64,000 nucleotides of DNA from the NCBI GenBank assembly GCA_020744225.1, contig JAGMWG010000011.1, positions 434,001-498,000 on the forward strand, written 5' to 3'. Numbering within the stretch: the stretch's first letter is position 1; the number at the start of each line of letters is the position of its first letter. Shown here piece after piece: positions 1-12,388 of the stretch. A program made the translations under genes and the position numbers. The stretch is from Paraphoma chrysanthemicola (taxonomy: Eukaryota; Ascomycota; Dothideomycetes; Pleosporales; Phaeosphaeriaceae). The notes under the pieces are model-generated. The model was given only the letters and a program-made list of their open reading frames with translations. It was not told the origin of the DNA and ran no database searches.

Positions 1-73
1 GCCATATCTCCCCTCCAACCTCGACGCCTCTCATCCCTACTGCCTCCACCCCCTCCTCCCGCACACTCGATCC

Positions 74-3067
74 TCAAACTCCCCGAGACATAACCACATC
101 CCCGTCCTTATCATACCACGCATCCTCACACCCCCTAACATCAACCAGATCCACCCAATCATCATTCTCCATGGCGAGCGCCTTTGGCGTCCTCTTCAAC
201 ACGCCAGACGCATTGCCATCATATCCTAGCGTGATCGAGCGCCCGGGACGCGGGAACTCATACTCGTCGCCATGGATGGGGATATCAATATCGGTGTGCA
301 TAGTTGGATTTGGCGCTGGACCGTCGCACATGAGTGTGTCGCCAGCTTCATCGACGAAATGAGAATCATGTACAAGTCCATCGTGAGAAATGCGCTTGTT
401 CGAGCGAATAATTGGGTCGATGTAATTGTGCAACCTCCACGTCTTGCATTGCGAATCGTGTGTAAATGCCCAAATAGTGATGTCAGGCTGAGTTTGGACC
501 ACGAGTTCACACACGCCTCCACAAGTGCCGATTTCCGTACCTCGAATAGACAGTGGCCATATCGGGTTCGTGACGTTCGCGTCAGTTCGACCAGCTGGAT
601 CGGCAGCAGCTGGCTCGTCCCACTAGTTGAGCCAGTGATTCTCGGGGCGTCCTTCGGGCGAGAAGGGGGGTTGCGTGTGAATGTCCCAGCTTTCGGCTTT
701 TTGTTCTTCTTGGGATAGGTACATGACGTCGGGCGGGATACTATAGAGCATGAGGGTGTTACCATAGGCTGCGACTATGCGGGCGCCTTGCGAAAGGTCT
801 GTGGCTGCGGTGTAGAGTCTTGGAACGACTTGTCCCTTGGGTGGAATCAGGACTAGCTTACGGAGAAGCTTTGTGGGGCCGCCGAGAGGTGCGTCACAGC
901 CGAGTGTCAATCTATCGTTGGAGGGATCGAGGAAGAGGACATGATAGCCATCGCTGAGCGGCACAGCATGATAGTGATCACAGCTTGGAGAGCCTGCGTG
1001 CCGCGAACTCGACTCAAAACCAAAGGAACCCCAGAACGAAGTGTAAGTAGGTCTGTCGAAGAAAAGGTTGCGGCGAAGGGCGGGACGATCGTTAGGATGT
1101 GCAGCACTAGAGATCAAGCGCAACTTTTTCGCTGATTCGAAGCCAGGACGAGGCGCTAGGAAGTGAAGATAGTCTGACGGGGCAGTGAGCGGAAACTACC
1201 GACTCAAAGTCTGGCCGGTGAGAGCATCGATCCAGTGGAGCTCAATGCCGGCGGAACAACCAAATGCGACACAGCGCCGCTGCGGGCAAATAGAGACACT
1301 GCGGGGCGGGTCATCTTCGGAGCAGAGATGACGGTAGAATGTCGTCTTGCCATTCTCGATCGGAATGATTGAAGCACACGTGCCCATTGATGATCTGAAT
1401 GGCAATGCATGGACTTTTGGAGAACTTTTCAGGTCCAAATTCCACGTAGTGTTAACAAGGTTGCGATCGTGTTGGCGTCGGTCGTCCATGCCCTGAAGCC
1501 CAATAGCTTGATGGTTTGACTGAAGCTCAACAGAGTCAAAATCTACCGGACGTCCCTCCACATCTTCACGACCGTAGCGAAGCTCGCATACTATACCCAT
1601 TCGTCCTTCGAGCAGCGCAGCTACTGCGTGGCGACCGCATGACACGTTCATGCTCATTGATAGGACCCGTCTTGGACATACGACGCTAGTGACAGGGAAC
1701 AAGGTCCCATTGCTCAAGCTGTAGATGTAAATGAGGGCGTCCCGAGCGACCAAGAGGAATTGCCCGCAGACACTTGCTGAGAATAGTAGTCCGCCGCTTT
1801 GATCTCTCCGAAGGGTGCTGTACCCACTCGCCAATTCCGCGAAGTCAACTTGTGAGCTCTCGATCACAGCGGCCCTTTCATCTAATCCGTTACCGGTCCA
1901 GCGGAATGAAAGAGCGCATTGTCGTGCTAGGTATCGACTGAGCGTCCAGCCATCATTTTGTAAGGAACCAGTGATGTTGTGAGATTTCAATACTGCTTTA
2001 GACGTCCCTTCGGCACCGCTCGACCTTGACCATCCGCCCCGCATCAGCATCGCCACGAGGATGGTTTTGTCAAGACTCGCTCGCATCCACACGCGGCAAG
2101 TGCGGCGAGCTGCGTTGAAGTCTTTGGGGTCCAAGTAAGCGTACATGTGCTGGAGAATTTCGGCTGGAATACGATATGAAGCGGGAAAGGTTGTGGGTGC
2201 GAGTGTGCCAAGCGCTTGATACCACGCTCTGCTGGTGAGTCTTAATGCCTTCTGGGACCCTCGATCAAGATGCGGTAACAATGAATTTGTCAGTGTCAGA
2301 ATCGAAATGTCAAGATGGTCTTGCCGAGACGGTGAAACGCGTGAGAGGGCTCGGAGTTGGGAGCTTTCCGTCGCATTGTTGTGAAGGTCCTGAGTACAGC
2401 CCGCAAATCTAGTGGAAGGAGCCGTGAACGACAGCTCCTCCCTGACTGGCTCGTTGACACCAAGCAATACATCCGACATGACTCTCACGATGCCCTGTTC
2501 AATTATTGGCTCTAGAATGTCCTCATACTCATCACTCGCGAGATCGATCATCGAGAAGGAGTCAGTTCGGGCGGACTCCAATACTTGGGCATTGTTGGCC
2601 GTCTCGGTTTCCGTTAGGCTGGGTAGGCGGGAGGCGGTGGAACTGCCAGCCGATAAGGACCGTAGCGGTGGTCCGCTGAACGTGAAGGTGGCAGGCGAGA
2701 CAAAGTCGATGCTTGGTATAGAGCCTTGTAATGATGAACTCGGCCTTGATCCGAAACTTGAAGTCCTGGACCGTGTGTGGGAGCATTCTGGATTTGCGCC
2801 AGGATCGTGTCCATTACTGAACAAGCCAGTGATGTATTTGTGAAACACCCGGGACCGCGACCGTGGCCACGCACGCACTGGTGGGTTCTTGTTATACAGT
2901 CTGCTGCTGTGCGATGTCGCTACTATGTCCCGACGTGTGTCTGTGCGTTGTGTCCGCTGGAAGACATGGCGCAGAACCTCAGAGCGAGTTGGGGACGAGA
3001 TTAACGAGAGCGACGTCGTCTCCAAAGACTGCAGTGATTGCGAGGCTGAACTCGTGTCGTGTGTCAT
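74..3067 (-). CDS. F-box protein interrupted by two in-frame TAG codons
   Basis: One minus-strand frame runs from the first ATG (3067) to a TGA at 74-76, about 998 codons, broken only by TAG at 1196-1198 and at 623-625. No frameshift is present and the protein continues in family-like sequence across both stops. The first third is Ser/Thr-rich and probably disordered. An F-box-like segment lies near residues 295-345 (RIPAEILQHMYAYLDP). The rest resembles the beta-propeller-like C-terminal half of a large fungal F-box family. F-box proteins usually present substrates to SCF ubiquitin ligases; the substrate here is unknown. From memory of the family, both TAGs stand where relatives have Trp. 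Alternatives are a young pseudogene, RIP damage, sequencing error, or UAG-to-UGG RNA editing. The N-terminus could have an unseen upstream exon. The true C-terminus may lie near or beyond the window edge. Confidence 0.7.
623..625 (-). other. In-frame TAG number 2 inside the F-box gene
   Basis: The codons read CAC TGG CTC AAC TAG TGG GAC GAG on the minus strand, so the protein reads HWLN-stop-WDEP. The frame continues open for another 182 codons after it. One base (TAG to TGG) would restore a Trp. Confidence 0.85.
1196..1198 (-). other. In-frame TAG number 1 inside the F-box gene
   Basis: The codons read TTG AGT CGG TAG TTT CCG CTC on the minus strand. Translation resumes at once as FPLTAPSDYL. 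TGG to TAG on this strand equals CCA to CTA on the plus strand, a CpA-to-TpA change. Confidence 0.85.
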
Positions 3068-3735
3068 CGACGTCAACGCTGGTAGCTGAGGACTGAGTGA
3101 AAGTCTCCTGACGTGTGCTGACTCGAAGAAGGTCGCAACGGGTAACGGCTCCAACACAACAATAGGAAGAGCGGGCTGGGACTTCGTGTCTGCTACACCC
3201 CGCGAGAGATGGATCTGAGAAGACGTCCTCGAAGTCCCCTATCCGGGGCGTGGGGAGCAACAGGTGAATTTCGCACAAAGCCTGCAAGATCAACGCGTTT
3301 TTGAGAGCGAAGTCGCGCGGACTTCTGGCTGAAGTAACGAATGGCGAGATGTGGTAGGCAGCACTTTTTGCTCTCAGAGAGTGGTGCAGCGAGATTTAAG
3401 AATGAAGGATCTTGCGACCAGAGGCCAAGAATGGGATTCGTACGGAGATTCGAACAATGAGTATCGATTACGCTGTTGGCAGTGCCCAGTGTGGCAAGTC
3501 GCGTTGGGATGGGTACATGGAAAGGGTATCGGATTGTACGGGGAAGTGCCGACGGGCTAACAATAACAAATACGGTAACAACGCCCATGTTCAAGCATCC
3601 AAATCACCTGCCTCGCTATGTCCAGATGACCCATTGGCATGGTTTCTCCTCCCGCTCTTGTTCGCGAGCCAAACCTCGCTCAAGCTACACATCGCACGTT
3701 AGCAAAAGCGCATCGCCTCATTATTTGGGGAAAGC
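3068..3735. other. Intergenic region between F-box gene and CSC1-like gene
   Basis: Between the first ATG of the F-box gene and the stop of the channel gene. It should hold the F-box promoter and 5' leader and the 3' end of the channel transcript. Open frames here are short and unlike known proteins. Confidence 0.5.
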
Positions 3736-6227
3736 TTACGGCATCACAAGCGTTGGGTTTTCGAAGCGTAAATTTCGTTCCCTGGCTTCATCTAAGGTCA
3801 ATCTGCCAACTGGCATCCTGAAACCTTCTCGACCGGATAATACTGCCTCTTCCTGGAAGTCGCGTCCGAGGTCCGAGGTTTCTGGGTTTCGAAGACTTCG
3901 AAGGGCGATGAACTTCATGAGAGGTCTGTATGTCTTTGCAAAGACGTAGAAGAACCATAGCGTCGCAATGATCAGTGGCGCAATCAAGGCTGCTCTTTTG
4001 AAGGCCTTTTTCAAAGCCAGTTGACCGGCAACAGTGATTTGGAACAAAACAAGTCCCCCGATGATACGGTCACACATCATAGTCCAACCACGGCCAGTAG
4101 AGTGCTGACGGTGTTCCATGGCATACAATAATTGATACTTGTGAACAAAGTGACCAATCATAAAGTACGCAAGGCCAGTTAGCAAGACCTGCCATGAGTC
4201 TCTCAAGACGCTATAGACCATACATATGATGAAAATCAGGATGGTCTGTGGTAGAAAAAAGCCGTAACTGAAGACAGGCGGTTGCACGAGTTCGGCATAG
4301 TCTGCTTGCGTCAACAATGAAACATAAAGAAATGGAAATGTTGCTCACCTCGTGGTGTTTTTGCACCGAGAAGATAGACTGGGTACATTGACAGTGCACC
4401 TAGCTCCATTAGGCGTAACGGGAAAAGCCCGAATGCTTGAAGAATGATGAAGTTTGTGTAGAATCCCAGAAGATCAGAGAGTGATCTAGCAAGAGCGTAT
4501 GCAATCTCGGTAGCGCTTGTCAGTTTTTCAGCAAAGCGCTCCCACACGGCCAGAAATCCAGATACAGTTCCGAGGATGGTGAAGAAGATGAAGAAGTTGA
4601 AGAAAGTGAAGAAGAAATTCTTCGAGATCACAGACAATTCAACATCGCCCTGTGAGATCATGCCTTGCATGTTTGCTAGCCAGTCGTAGAGAAAAGGTAC
4701 GATGACGTTGAGCAGCGTGAGCGCCAGTGTTGGTAGTTGAGTATTGACGAGCGACTTGAGTATTTGATGCCTCTGGAGAGCTTCTGCGAGACCCGGAAAG
4801 ATCTCATGGATAGAACATATGTTCAAAGCACCCGCGATAGGTACTAGCAGACTTGTCCAGAAGATGCTCAGAACGCCAATAACGAAGGTGATGGACCACG
4901 AGCGGATAAGTCTTTGGTTTCGGGAAAGATAGGTGTTGGACCAAACAACGTCAGATGGTGCCGGGCTGTTGTTCGCAAGGAGCTGCAGAGGAGAAGGATC
5001 TAGCACGGCCTGTATAGCCATTTGAGCGCTCGCGACACTGTCCATTGTGACAAAAGCCAGCGGCGTGGGCACAAAGTCCTTCTTCCGAAGATCTCGAACT
5101 TCTTCATCTATTCTGCGCAGCTTCTCTTCGTAATAATCGATTGCATCCACGACTTTGTATCTGAGCTTGAATCGCCCGTATCGTATTTTCGTTGTCGGCC
5201 GTGGTTTAGCGTATGGGATCACGTAGTCGGGATCTCTGTCGACATGTCGGATGAGACTGCTCGCCTCATCGTCATCGTCGTCGTCGCGGCCGAGCAGTGC
5301 TGGGTGTTCAGGAATCGGTTGGACGACAGGTAATGTTTCCATGCTCCGCTCAACCCTGTGGCTCCCGAGATGGACGGTCCAAGCCTCTTCAAGCTTTCGC
5401 AGCACATTTTGACGCTCGAGAACCTTGGTATCAAGCTCTTTCCAATTTCTGCACAGTGTGACGCTCTCGACCTTGCCAATCTCGAGGTCCTCGATGAAGT
5501 CTTTGATCTTGTCTTCGGACCGCAGTTCCAGAGGAATGCCTGACAGGCGGATGGTACGGTCGGTGATTGTGGTCTGGCTGCCCAGGTATTGCTGCCGAAT
5601 GTCGATGATCTTCCTCGTCTCCGAGACAATAAGATACATGGTCAGGCCCGTGAACAGGTAAACGAAGACCAGGTACATCCACAAGTAGTCAGTATAGTAT
5701 TCGTACTCAGTTCCCAGCGCTATGAGCGTCCCACGGGCTTCGAGGTGCTCGTCGTGCTTGCCATCGTCTGGTATAGGGAGTTTTTTGCCCTCTTTATGAG
5801 TATCGTGAACTGGTTTGATAACGGCTAGCGCAAAGAAGAGCGTCACGAGCAGGAACTTGATGGCCATCTTGAAAAACGCCAGGTAGACGTATGCATCGAG
5901 GCCGGCCGAGGCCAGGACCTGATTATCTGTGATCCGCCATAATGGTATGATCCAGCCAAAAAAGCTGTCGGGCAGGTCGGGCAGGGCGGTTGCGAGGTCG
6001 TTCTGCTTTTTGCGCGCAGCATAGAGACCTTTCCATCTCGGGCGGAGGAACTACACGCTTTGTTAGTGTTGCGATGCAGCGTGGTGTGGGCGACTTGCGC
6101 AGAATGTCAGGAATGCGAAGAGGCCAACCGAAAGGGATATGTAGATTTGCAGTCGGATATCGCGCGGCCGCGAATTGCCCCAGAGGTCGTCAGGGCCAGC
6201 ACCACACGTATCGTCGTCTTCTTTCAT
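3736..6227 (-). CDS. CSC1/OSCA-type calcium-permeable stress-gated channel
   Basis: Three exons, 6227-6099, 6050-4349 and 4301-3736, give 798 residues. Order: an N-terminal helix (about 25-45), two more helices before residue 190 (the RSN1_TM unit), a long charged cytosolic loop with an RRM-like fold (PHM7_cyt), then a multi-helix pore region (RSN1_7TM, formerly DUF221) running close to the C-terminus. Family members are hyperosmolarity- or stretch-gated cation channels of the plasma or internal membranes. The first intron (6051-6098) starts with GCAAGT, a GC-AG intron; the joined sequence reads LTFC-FLRPRW, typical of the family. The second intron (4302-4348) joins KTPR-D-YAELVQPP. The start is the first ATG and gives an acidic N-terminus before the first helix. 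It is shorter than many fungal members, with no long C-terminal tail. Transcribed in the same direction as the F-box gene. Confidence 0.93.
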
Positions 6228-8897
6228 CGCCAGATAATATGTTCGCGCGCCATATAAAGCAGATGCTCATCTGTCTGTCGTGCTCGAGTCCAGCTCGTGC
6301 AGAATGGCAATGCTCGGCGCGTTCGGGCCGTGTCGTCATCGGCGCGCTAGCGTTGGCTAGTCGATACCAAGACCGAGCTGGTTGCTTCCTCTCTCTTGGA
6401 TCTCAAAAGCCTCGCTCACCAACACTGAAGCAGTTTCATGATAGGCTGCTCTTGATGGCCATCTGATGTCGTTCTTAGCTGACCGTTTGCGCTCACTGGA
6501 GCTGCCGGACTCTCATCGCCATGACTGTGATAAAGCACCAAAGCCTGATGGCATACTCTACGTCGAAGCGAAACTGCAAAACCACAGCGAAGCCGATGCG
6601 AGTGGCCGAAATCAAGTTGCTGATTCACGAGTTGCTCACACGCAGTACACCGATGTGAAGATTGGAGCCTGTATAGACTTGAGTGGGCATTAATCCTAAC
6701 CAGTAGCGGCCTCAATCCTGCGGGCCGAACTCAACGCATGGGTTCGAACTGGGCGTATGTGGATGAACGCTTTTGCCCATCAACCACCACTGACATGTTC
6801 CTACGATATCGCGGTCCCTGCTTCCTCAGCAAGAACATTATAGATCGTAGTCGATCATCAGCAACTGAAACTATTCTCACGATGAAAGGAGCCGGAACCC
6901 ATCTACCTCCAAGCGTCGTGTAGCAAGTCTAGAATCACTTTGCTCGTCAAGAGAGTTTCGCCACGCACGTTGAGGGAACTGCTCTCACACGCAGTTTTCG
7001 ACCACGTGGGTGACTCCCGCGCAGAATTGCGAGGTGTGCTGACTGCCTTTTAATGTGTTGTGCACGACTCACGACGTGAATGACGAGATCTCAAACAAAC
7101 TCGAAGGCCAGACGATGAACGAAACGAGCGCTATGAACAGCATTGTCGAATTGTGCAGCGCTCATCGACTCCGAACGCGGACGCTTTCCTTGCAAGTCTG
7201 GCTTACGAGAGCGGTACGTGCATTGACGAATAAGACGATGACTCTGTGATCTCACTGATTGTGATTTAAACATTTCTTCTTGCGTTCTTGCGCCAGGGTA
7301 GCAAGGACTTTGCAAGCATCTTGGGCGCCACGAGACGTGCCAGCTCCTCGCACGATGTCAGGGAGCACCAATGCAGCCATAAAGGGCCTACGTACGATAG
7401 CTCGTCATTCATGGAATCCATGTCTGCGCTCAGGTACACGTTTCACACTTGGCCTCGTGGAACGTCCTGGTCGACAGTCAAGCATTCGGATGTGCTTGGC
7501 TTTAAAAGCTTAGCAACTTTCATGCACTAGATTGACACGCTACTGGTCGCACACGCCAAAACGTGGATCGAGACCAGTCGGCCAACATCCCTCAAGTGGC
7601 GCCATACTGAAAGTTGTCCGATCGAGGGCTTGTTAGTGCGGGTCCTGATGCGTTCCGCTCGAACCAGATCAGCGTGCGGAGACCGTGCAAAGCATCGACG
7701 GACTGTCGCACTCTCCAATTCAGCAACAGGACACAGCGTCACGATGATGACTGTAGCTGTTCAGGGTAGTGGGGTCATCTCGATCGAGTACTGTTACAGT
7801 CTAGAGACGCCTTTCGTCAGCTCGAAAACGAGACGAGCCACGGTGTTAAGTAGAGGACCCTTTGCACTTTCGGGCCTCAAATGGTGATGTTGGGGTGGGG
7901 ACCGCTGCATGTCTACTGGCCCAAAGGCTAGGCAGGTCAAGCATCCGGACTGGGACGCCTTCCCCGGTCCCCTCTACAAATGTACATGGGGTACGCACGG
8001 TGCTTTCTCGGATGCCCGTCTCCCAACTGATTATGGACGGAGGCCCTCTTGCGGCCTGTCTTTTCTCCTCTTCGCTCGTCCTCCTTGCAGGACTCCATAC
8101 CGCTACGTCGTCCTCCTGCTACTCGATCACCGAATCGCTCTCGCCACTCCCAGCCAAAGTCACAGACTCTTCCGTCCACTCGGTCTGACGAGCCCATCCG
8201 CACCGACGGCGGACCCTGTTGCTCCAGGCTTTGCCAAGATTGTTGCGGCTCTTGGATGCAGCCTTGACCGCGTGCGCCGACGTCAAGTGGTACGTACAAG
8301 CATCCTCGCAGTAGGCGGGCTCCCGGTTGTCGCATGCAGATTATTCCTGCCGTCTGTGCGATCGCCTTGCATGGTGTTGTGTGCCGTCGCAGATCGGCCC
8401 TCTCCCTGCACAGCCTCAACCACGTCCCCGCGCGTGGGACCTGGGCGACCGTCGCAACTTGCCACTAGAGACTGGCAGCTTTAACTCCGCAATGCTGACG
8501 AGAAGCTTGCGCAATCCAGTCTGCTGTCATCGCGGGCAACTCCCTGCTCTCCCACAGCCCCCGGCCGCTCTGAGACACTTGCGCGTTGCCCTCGACGGCA
8601 CCCTCGTGGACCCGCCAAACACCAAACGATCGCCGTCGCTCGAAACCCTCCGCTCCACCATTGCATCGCGCTCGACAGGACTCCGCCGCGCCGCGCCCGC
8701 CCAAATCGCCACGACCTCGCGCGAAAGCGAGGTGTCGCAAGCGGCACACCGCCCTGGCTTGTTGCTATCTATTGTCGCGCACCAAATAGCATCCGCCGCG
8801 TGCACCGCCCACTGCCACGTCGAGTGAGTCCTGGTCTCGTTCAACCAGACTCAAGATCAATCGCGGGCAGCCGCAGAATGTGCGCGGTGCAAAGAGT
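6228..8897. other. Long gene-free spacer between divergent CSC1-like gene and palF
   Basis: About 2.7 kb with no recognisable protein or RNA gene. The open frames overlap each other on both strands and resemble nothing known. The half nearest palF is CT- and C-rich, as expected for a fungal promoter and 5' leader. It may contain regulatory sites for both divergent genes. Confidence 0.5.
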
Positions 8898-11566
8898 ATG
8901 ACTTCCAGCCAGACGCGCGCCCCCGTCAACCCATCGTCTCCGGCACCCAGTAGATCGTTCCTGTCGCGACTCAAATCGCCGTTGACCTCCAAGTCGCGCA
9001 ATTACACCGAGTTCTACATCCAGTCGGACGATCCGCACCGCCAGTACGCGCCAGGCGATATCATCAGCGGGACCGTGATACTGAAGGTCATCAAGCCGCT
9101 GAGGATCACGCATCTTGTCGTGTCGCTTCATGGCTATGCACAGGTGTTCAAGAACCCCAATGCACCTGGAGATGCATACAAGAACTACTGTACGACGGTT
9201 GGGTCAGGCAAAGGGAAGAAGGCCGGCAGCTACTTTGGCAATGGCTTCGTATCACTTTTTGAGGACGAGGTAGTACTTTGCGGCGAGGGACGACTTTCCG
9301 AAGGCGTCTACCATTTCAACTTTGAGCTCGAGTTTCCAGCAAAGGGCTTACCCAGCAGTATTGATGTGAGTGACTACGAGATTCTGCGTTGCGATATTCC
9401 TTATTGACACATACTCAGTTCGAGCGCGGTACCGTGTGTTACATGCTCACTGCGACATTAACACGGCCAACAACAATCTCACCCACAAATTCATGCGACA
9501 CAAAAGTCAATTTGATGGACTCGATTGACATTGCGCCAATACCAGAGCCCAAGCCGCGCATCATCTCCCTAGAACCAATCTCACGGCGCTCGCGGGCGAA
9601 AACACCACGAAAACGACCGGAGACGGCGACTGCGGGTGGTCCACCCCAAACTCCAGTCGGTTCAGAAACTGCTCGAAAGTCAGATTCGAATGGTACTGCA
9701 GAAGAGACGGAAGGCCCACGCAGTCCTTCACCAAGTGACATCAGCTATGCGAGCGAGATGAGCAGCGGGAACGCGTCTGGTACAGAATACGGCATTCGCT
9801 CCATCAACACTGCTACGGACGGATCTACTACATTGGATGGAGGCCGTGCAGCTTTGAAAGGGAAGACCATTACCGCGAGTATTGACGTACTCAAGGGCGG
9901 ATTTCTTAGGGGCGACCAAATACCGATCAAAGTCACAGTCAATCACACCAAGCACATCAGGAGTCTGAAAGGGGTCATTGTTACTCTATATCGCCAGGCG
10001 CGAGTGGATATGCATCCTGCTTTACCAGTAGTGCCGAACAGCAAGGGCGACAAGAAGAAGACGGAAGACTACTACCCCAAATCCAGGACAGGTCTTGGTG
10101 GCCTATCTCTTTCATCGGCCGGATCGAGTCATCTTTTCAGGAAAGACTTGTCGCAGTCATTTGCTCCTCTCTTTGTGGACCCGAGAACACTGACGGCAGA
10201 AGTTAAATGCGCCGTTCGGGTCCCTGACGAGGCTTTTCCCACAATCTCAAACGTTCCAGGTGCTATGATATCTTTCAAGTACTACATTGAGGTTGTCGTT
10301 GATATCCAAGGCAAACTCACAGGGCTGGATCGCATGGTGGCAAACGCGGGCTTGGTCAATGTCCCCTCTGGTGCTGGAGGTGCCCCTGGATTGTCTCGCG
10401 ACGACGGCTCAAGTAATGTTTTCTCGGCCTGGGGAGGAAACTTTGTGGATACTGACCAAATTCGACGAGAGAAGGGCGTAATATCATCACTGTTTGAAGT
10501 CATCATTGGTACCAAAGACAGCGAGAGAAACGGCAAGAAGAAGCAGACCCAGGGTGCCCCGGATCCGAACACGGTGCACGAAATTCCCATTGCAGAACAT
10601 CCGGAAGACAACTTTGCTGAAGACTACGACCAAGGGTATTATGACTATGACGAAAACGGCCAGTACTACGATTATAATTACGATCCGTCTTACTACGAAG
10701 TACCTGGATACGAAGACCACAACCACAGGGGCCAGCCATCTTACCACGCTCTACCACACCTCGCAGAGGAAGAACAAGGACTCTCAGAAAAAGACCGACT
10801 TCGCCGCGCAGAAGCACGGTTGCTTCCGTCACAACCGCCGGACGTCTCTGGTTCATCGTCTGCACCTCCTGGATCCACGCCGCACGGAATACCCGCCTCT
10901 GCACCGATTCTGCCTGAAGACGACGAGCTAGATCCTCCTTACTTCGCTGCCGGCTCGTCATCATCCGCTCAAAACCATCCACCACCACCATTCCGCGCTA
11001 CATCTTCGCCCATACTATCGTCACGAACCAACACAACGCCGCCAATACAACGCACCGCAACATCACAGTCTAATGATCAAACACCAAGAGCCACAAATGG
11101 GTCCTCGACTACCATCAACGCTTACAACCACACCCCTAGTGCGCCTCCGGCCTCCGACCATACCAGCAGCGAGCAATCCAAACCCCTACCTCCACTCCCA
11201 CCTCAGTCACCTCACCAAACCTCCGGCCCTGCACCAGATTATTCCCCCTCCTCATCCTCACACGTCCAATCCACAGACGACAAGCAAGAAATGCAACGCC
11301 GCCGTCTCGAAATGGAACGCAGCGCACCGCCCGCCGACCAAGAAGAAGAGGGCGAATCATCACATCGACCATCCGCGCCACCGGCGCAGCATGACCATAG
11401 ACTACATCTATCTCCCTCGGCACCGATGCTAGATGATGAAGACGAGGGACTAGTCGGCGCGATGAGAAGCGGGAGAAGGGCGGCGAGTAGGAATGGCGAA
11501 GGCGCGAATGCGAATGGGGATGATGATAGGAGACGGAGCGAAGCATTACCTGAATATCAGCGATGA
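8898..11566 (+). CDS. palF: pH-response arrestin PalF/RIM8
   Basis: Two exons, 8898-9365 and 9419-11566, give 871 residues. The intron (GTGAGT...CAG) rejoins SSID-FERGT, the family junction. The N-terminal arrestin fold begins YTEFYIQSDDPHRQYAPGD and includes LFEDEVVLCGEGRL; the arrestin C-domain starts near KTITASIDVLKGG. PalF is the alpha-arrestin that couples the plasma-membrane pH sensor PalH to ESCRT and so to proteolytic activation of the transcription factor PacC at alkaline pH. After residue 500 the protein is disordered, with an acidic Tyr-rich tract (about ten Tyr within 25 residues, near 10620-10700), Pro-rich stretches, and a C-terminal LPEYQR that resembles an arrestin PY motif for a Nedd4/Rsp5 ubiquitin ligase. 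The ATG at 8898 is chosen because the frame is not opened by an earlier ATG. Longer at the C-terminus than I remember for Aspergillus PalF. Confidence 0.93.
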
Positions 11567-12388
11567 CGAGGCGTTTTTTTCTGGGCGATTTTTTCTCACT
11601 CCATGGACACATCATCACATTTGAGCGCGCGCGTGAGGACTGGGTTTATGATTGATTGATTGATTGATTTGTTGTGCATGTTGGGATTTCACTTTAGATT
11701 TTCTTTTGGATTATGATACCTTTTTCGTTTGTGTGCTGAAGCGGAGAAATTGAATGAAAAGACATGACGCGAGATTTTTTTGGTGTGATGAAGAATATGA
11801 GTACATGTGCTTTTGCTTTGGGTGTTTGTGGCAATGGGTGCGGTGAATGTGATGATAATTGGGTGTTAGGTCAAGCTTGAAGACATTTGGGAGTGATCAT
11901 CTAACCCTCGACTGATCTTTTGTTCGAGAAGATGGCGCAGCGGGCTTTTAGAAGGTTTTCAGGCAGAGTCTAGCTTGGGAATCAAGTGTACGTGTGTCTA
12001 AATTATTAGGCCAGCAACGACTCGAGCAAGTACTGCTTCTGTCCTGTTTCTTTCTCTACTTCATGTGTTCGAAGTGAAAATCCGAGTCATGGCAATCCTT
12101 CCCAATGCGTGAAACCTTCACTGTACCACCAGATGCTTCAAGAGCTTGACTTCCCAGTGCAAAAAGCTTGACCTACAACAAGCTCCTCGCACATACGTCC
12201 AGTGTTTAGTCTGTTTCCTGCATCCCAGTCAAAACCTCGTGATACTTCCTTGATTATGCACCTCTCCGATCCTGCATACATCCACGCCAATGCACGAGCT
12301 ATTGAGACACGTTTGCATCGCTCCGACATTTTCCAGTCCCGCAGCTGCGGTACAACCGGCGCCACGTCGAGGTCCAGACCGTCGGCCT
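11567..12388. other. Intergenic region between convergent palF and coiled-coil gene
   Basis: AT-richer sequence with T-runs, read as the 3' untranslated regions of the two convergent genes. No gene seen. Confidence 0.5.
11650..11669 (+). repeat. Short tandem repeat (GATT)5
   Basis: Five perfect GATT units, about 80 bp downstream of the palF stop, in its probable 3' untranslated region. Confidence 0.9.

Noticed and set aside
272..718. Plus-strand open frame of 148 codons
   Set aside because: It lies antisense to the conserved F-box coding sequence.
1124..1215. An intron (GTAGTTTCC...) that skips the first TAG of the F-box gene
   Set aside because: The sequence just after the TAG translates in the same frame into family-like protein (FPLTAPSDYL), so it is exon rather than intron.
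74..3067. TAG reassigned to an amino acid
   Set aside because: PINX1, the ArgRS-like gene and the nitronate monooxygenase in this window end at TAG at family-typical C-termini.
6725..6760. GGTTCGAA resembling a tRNA T-loop
   Set aside because: The flanking bases cannot form a T stem and there is no anticodon arm upstream.
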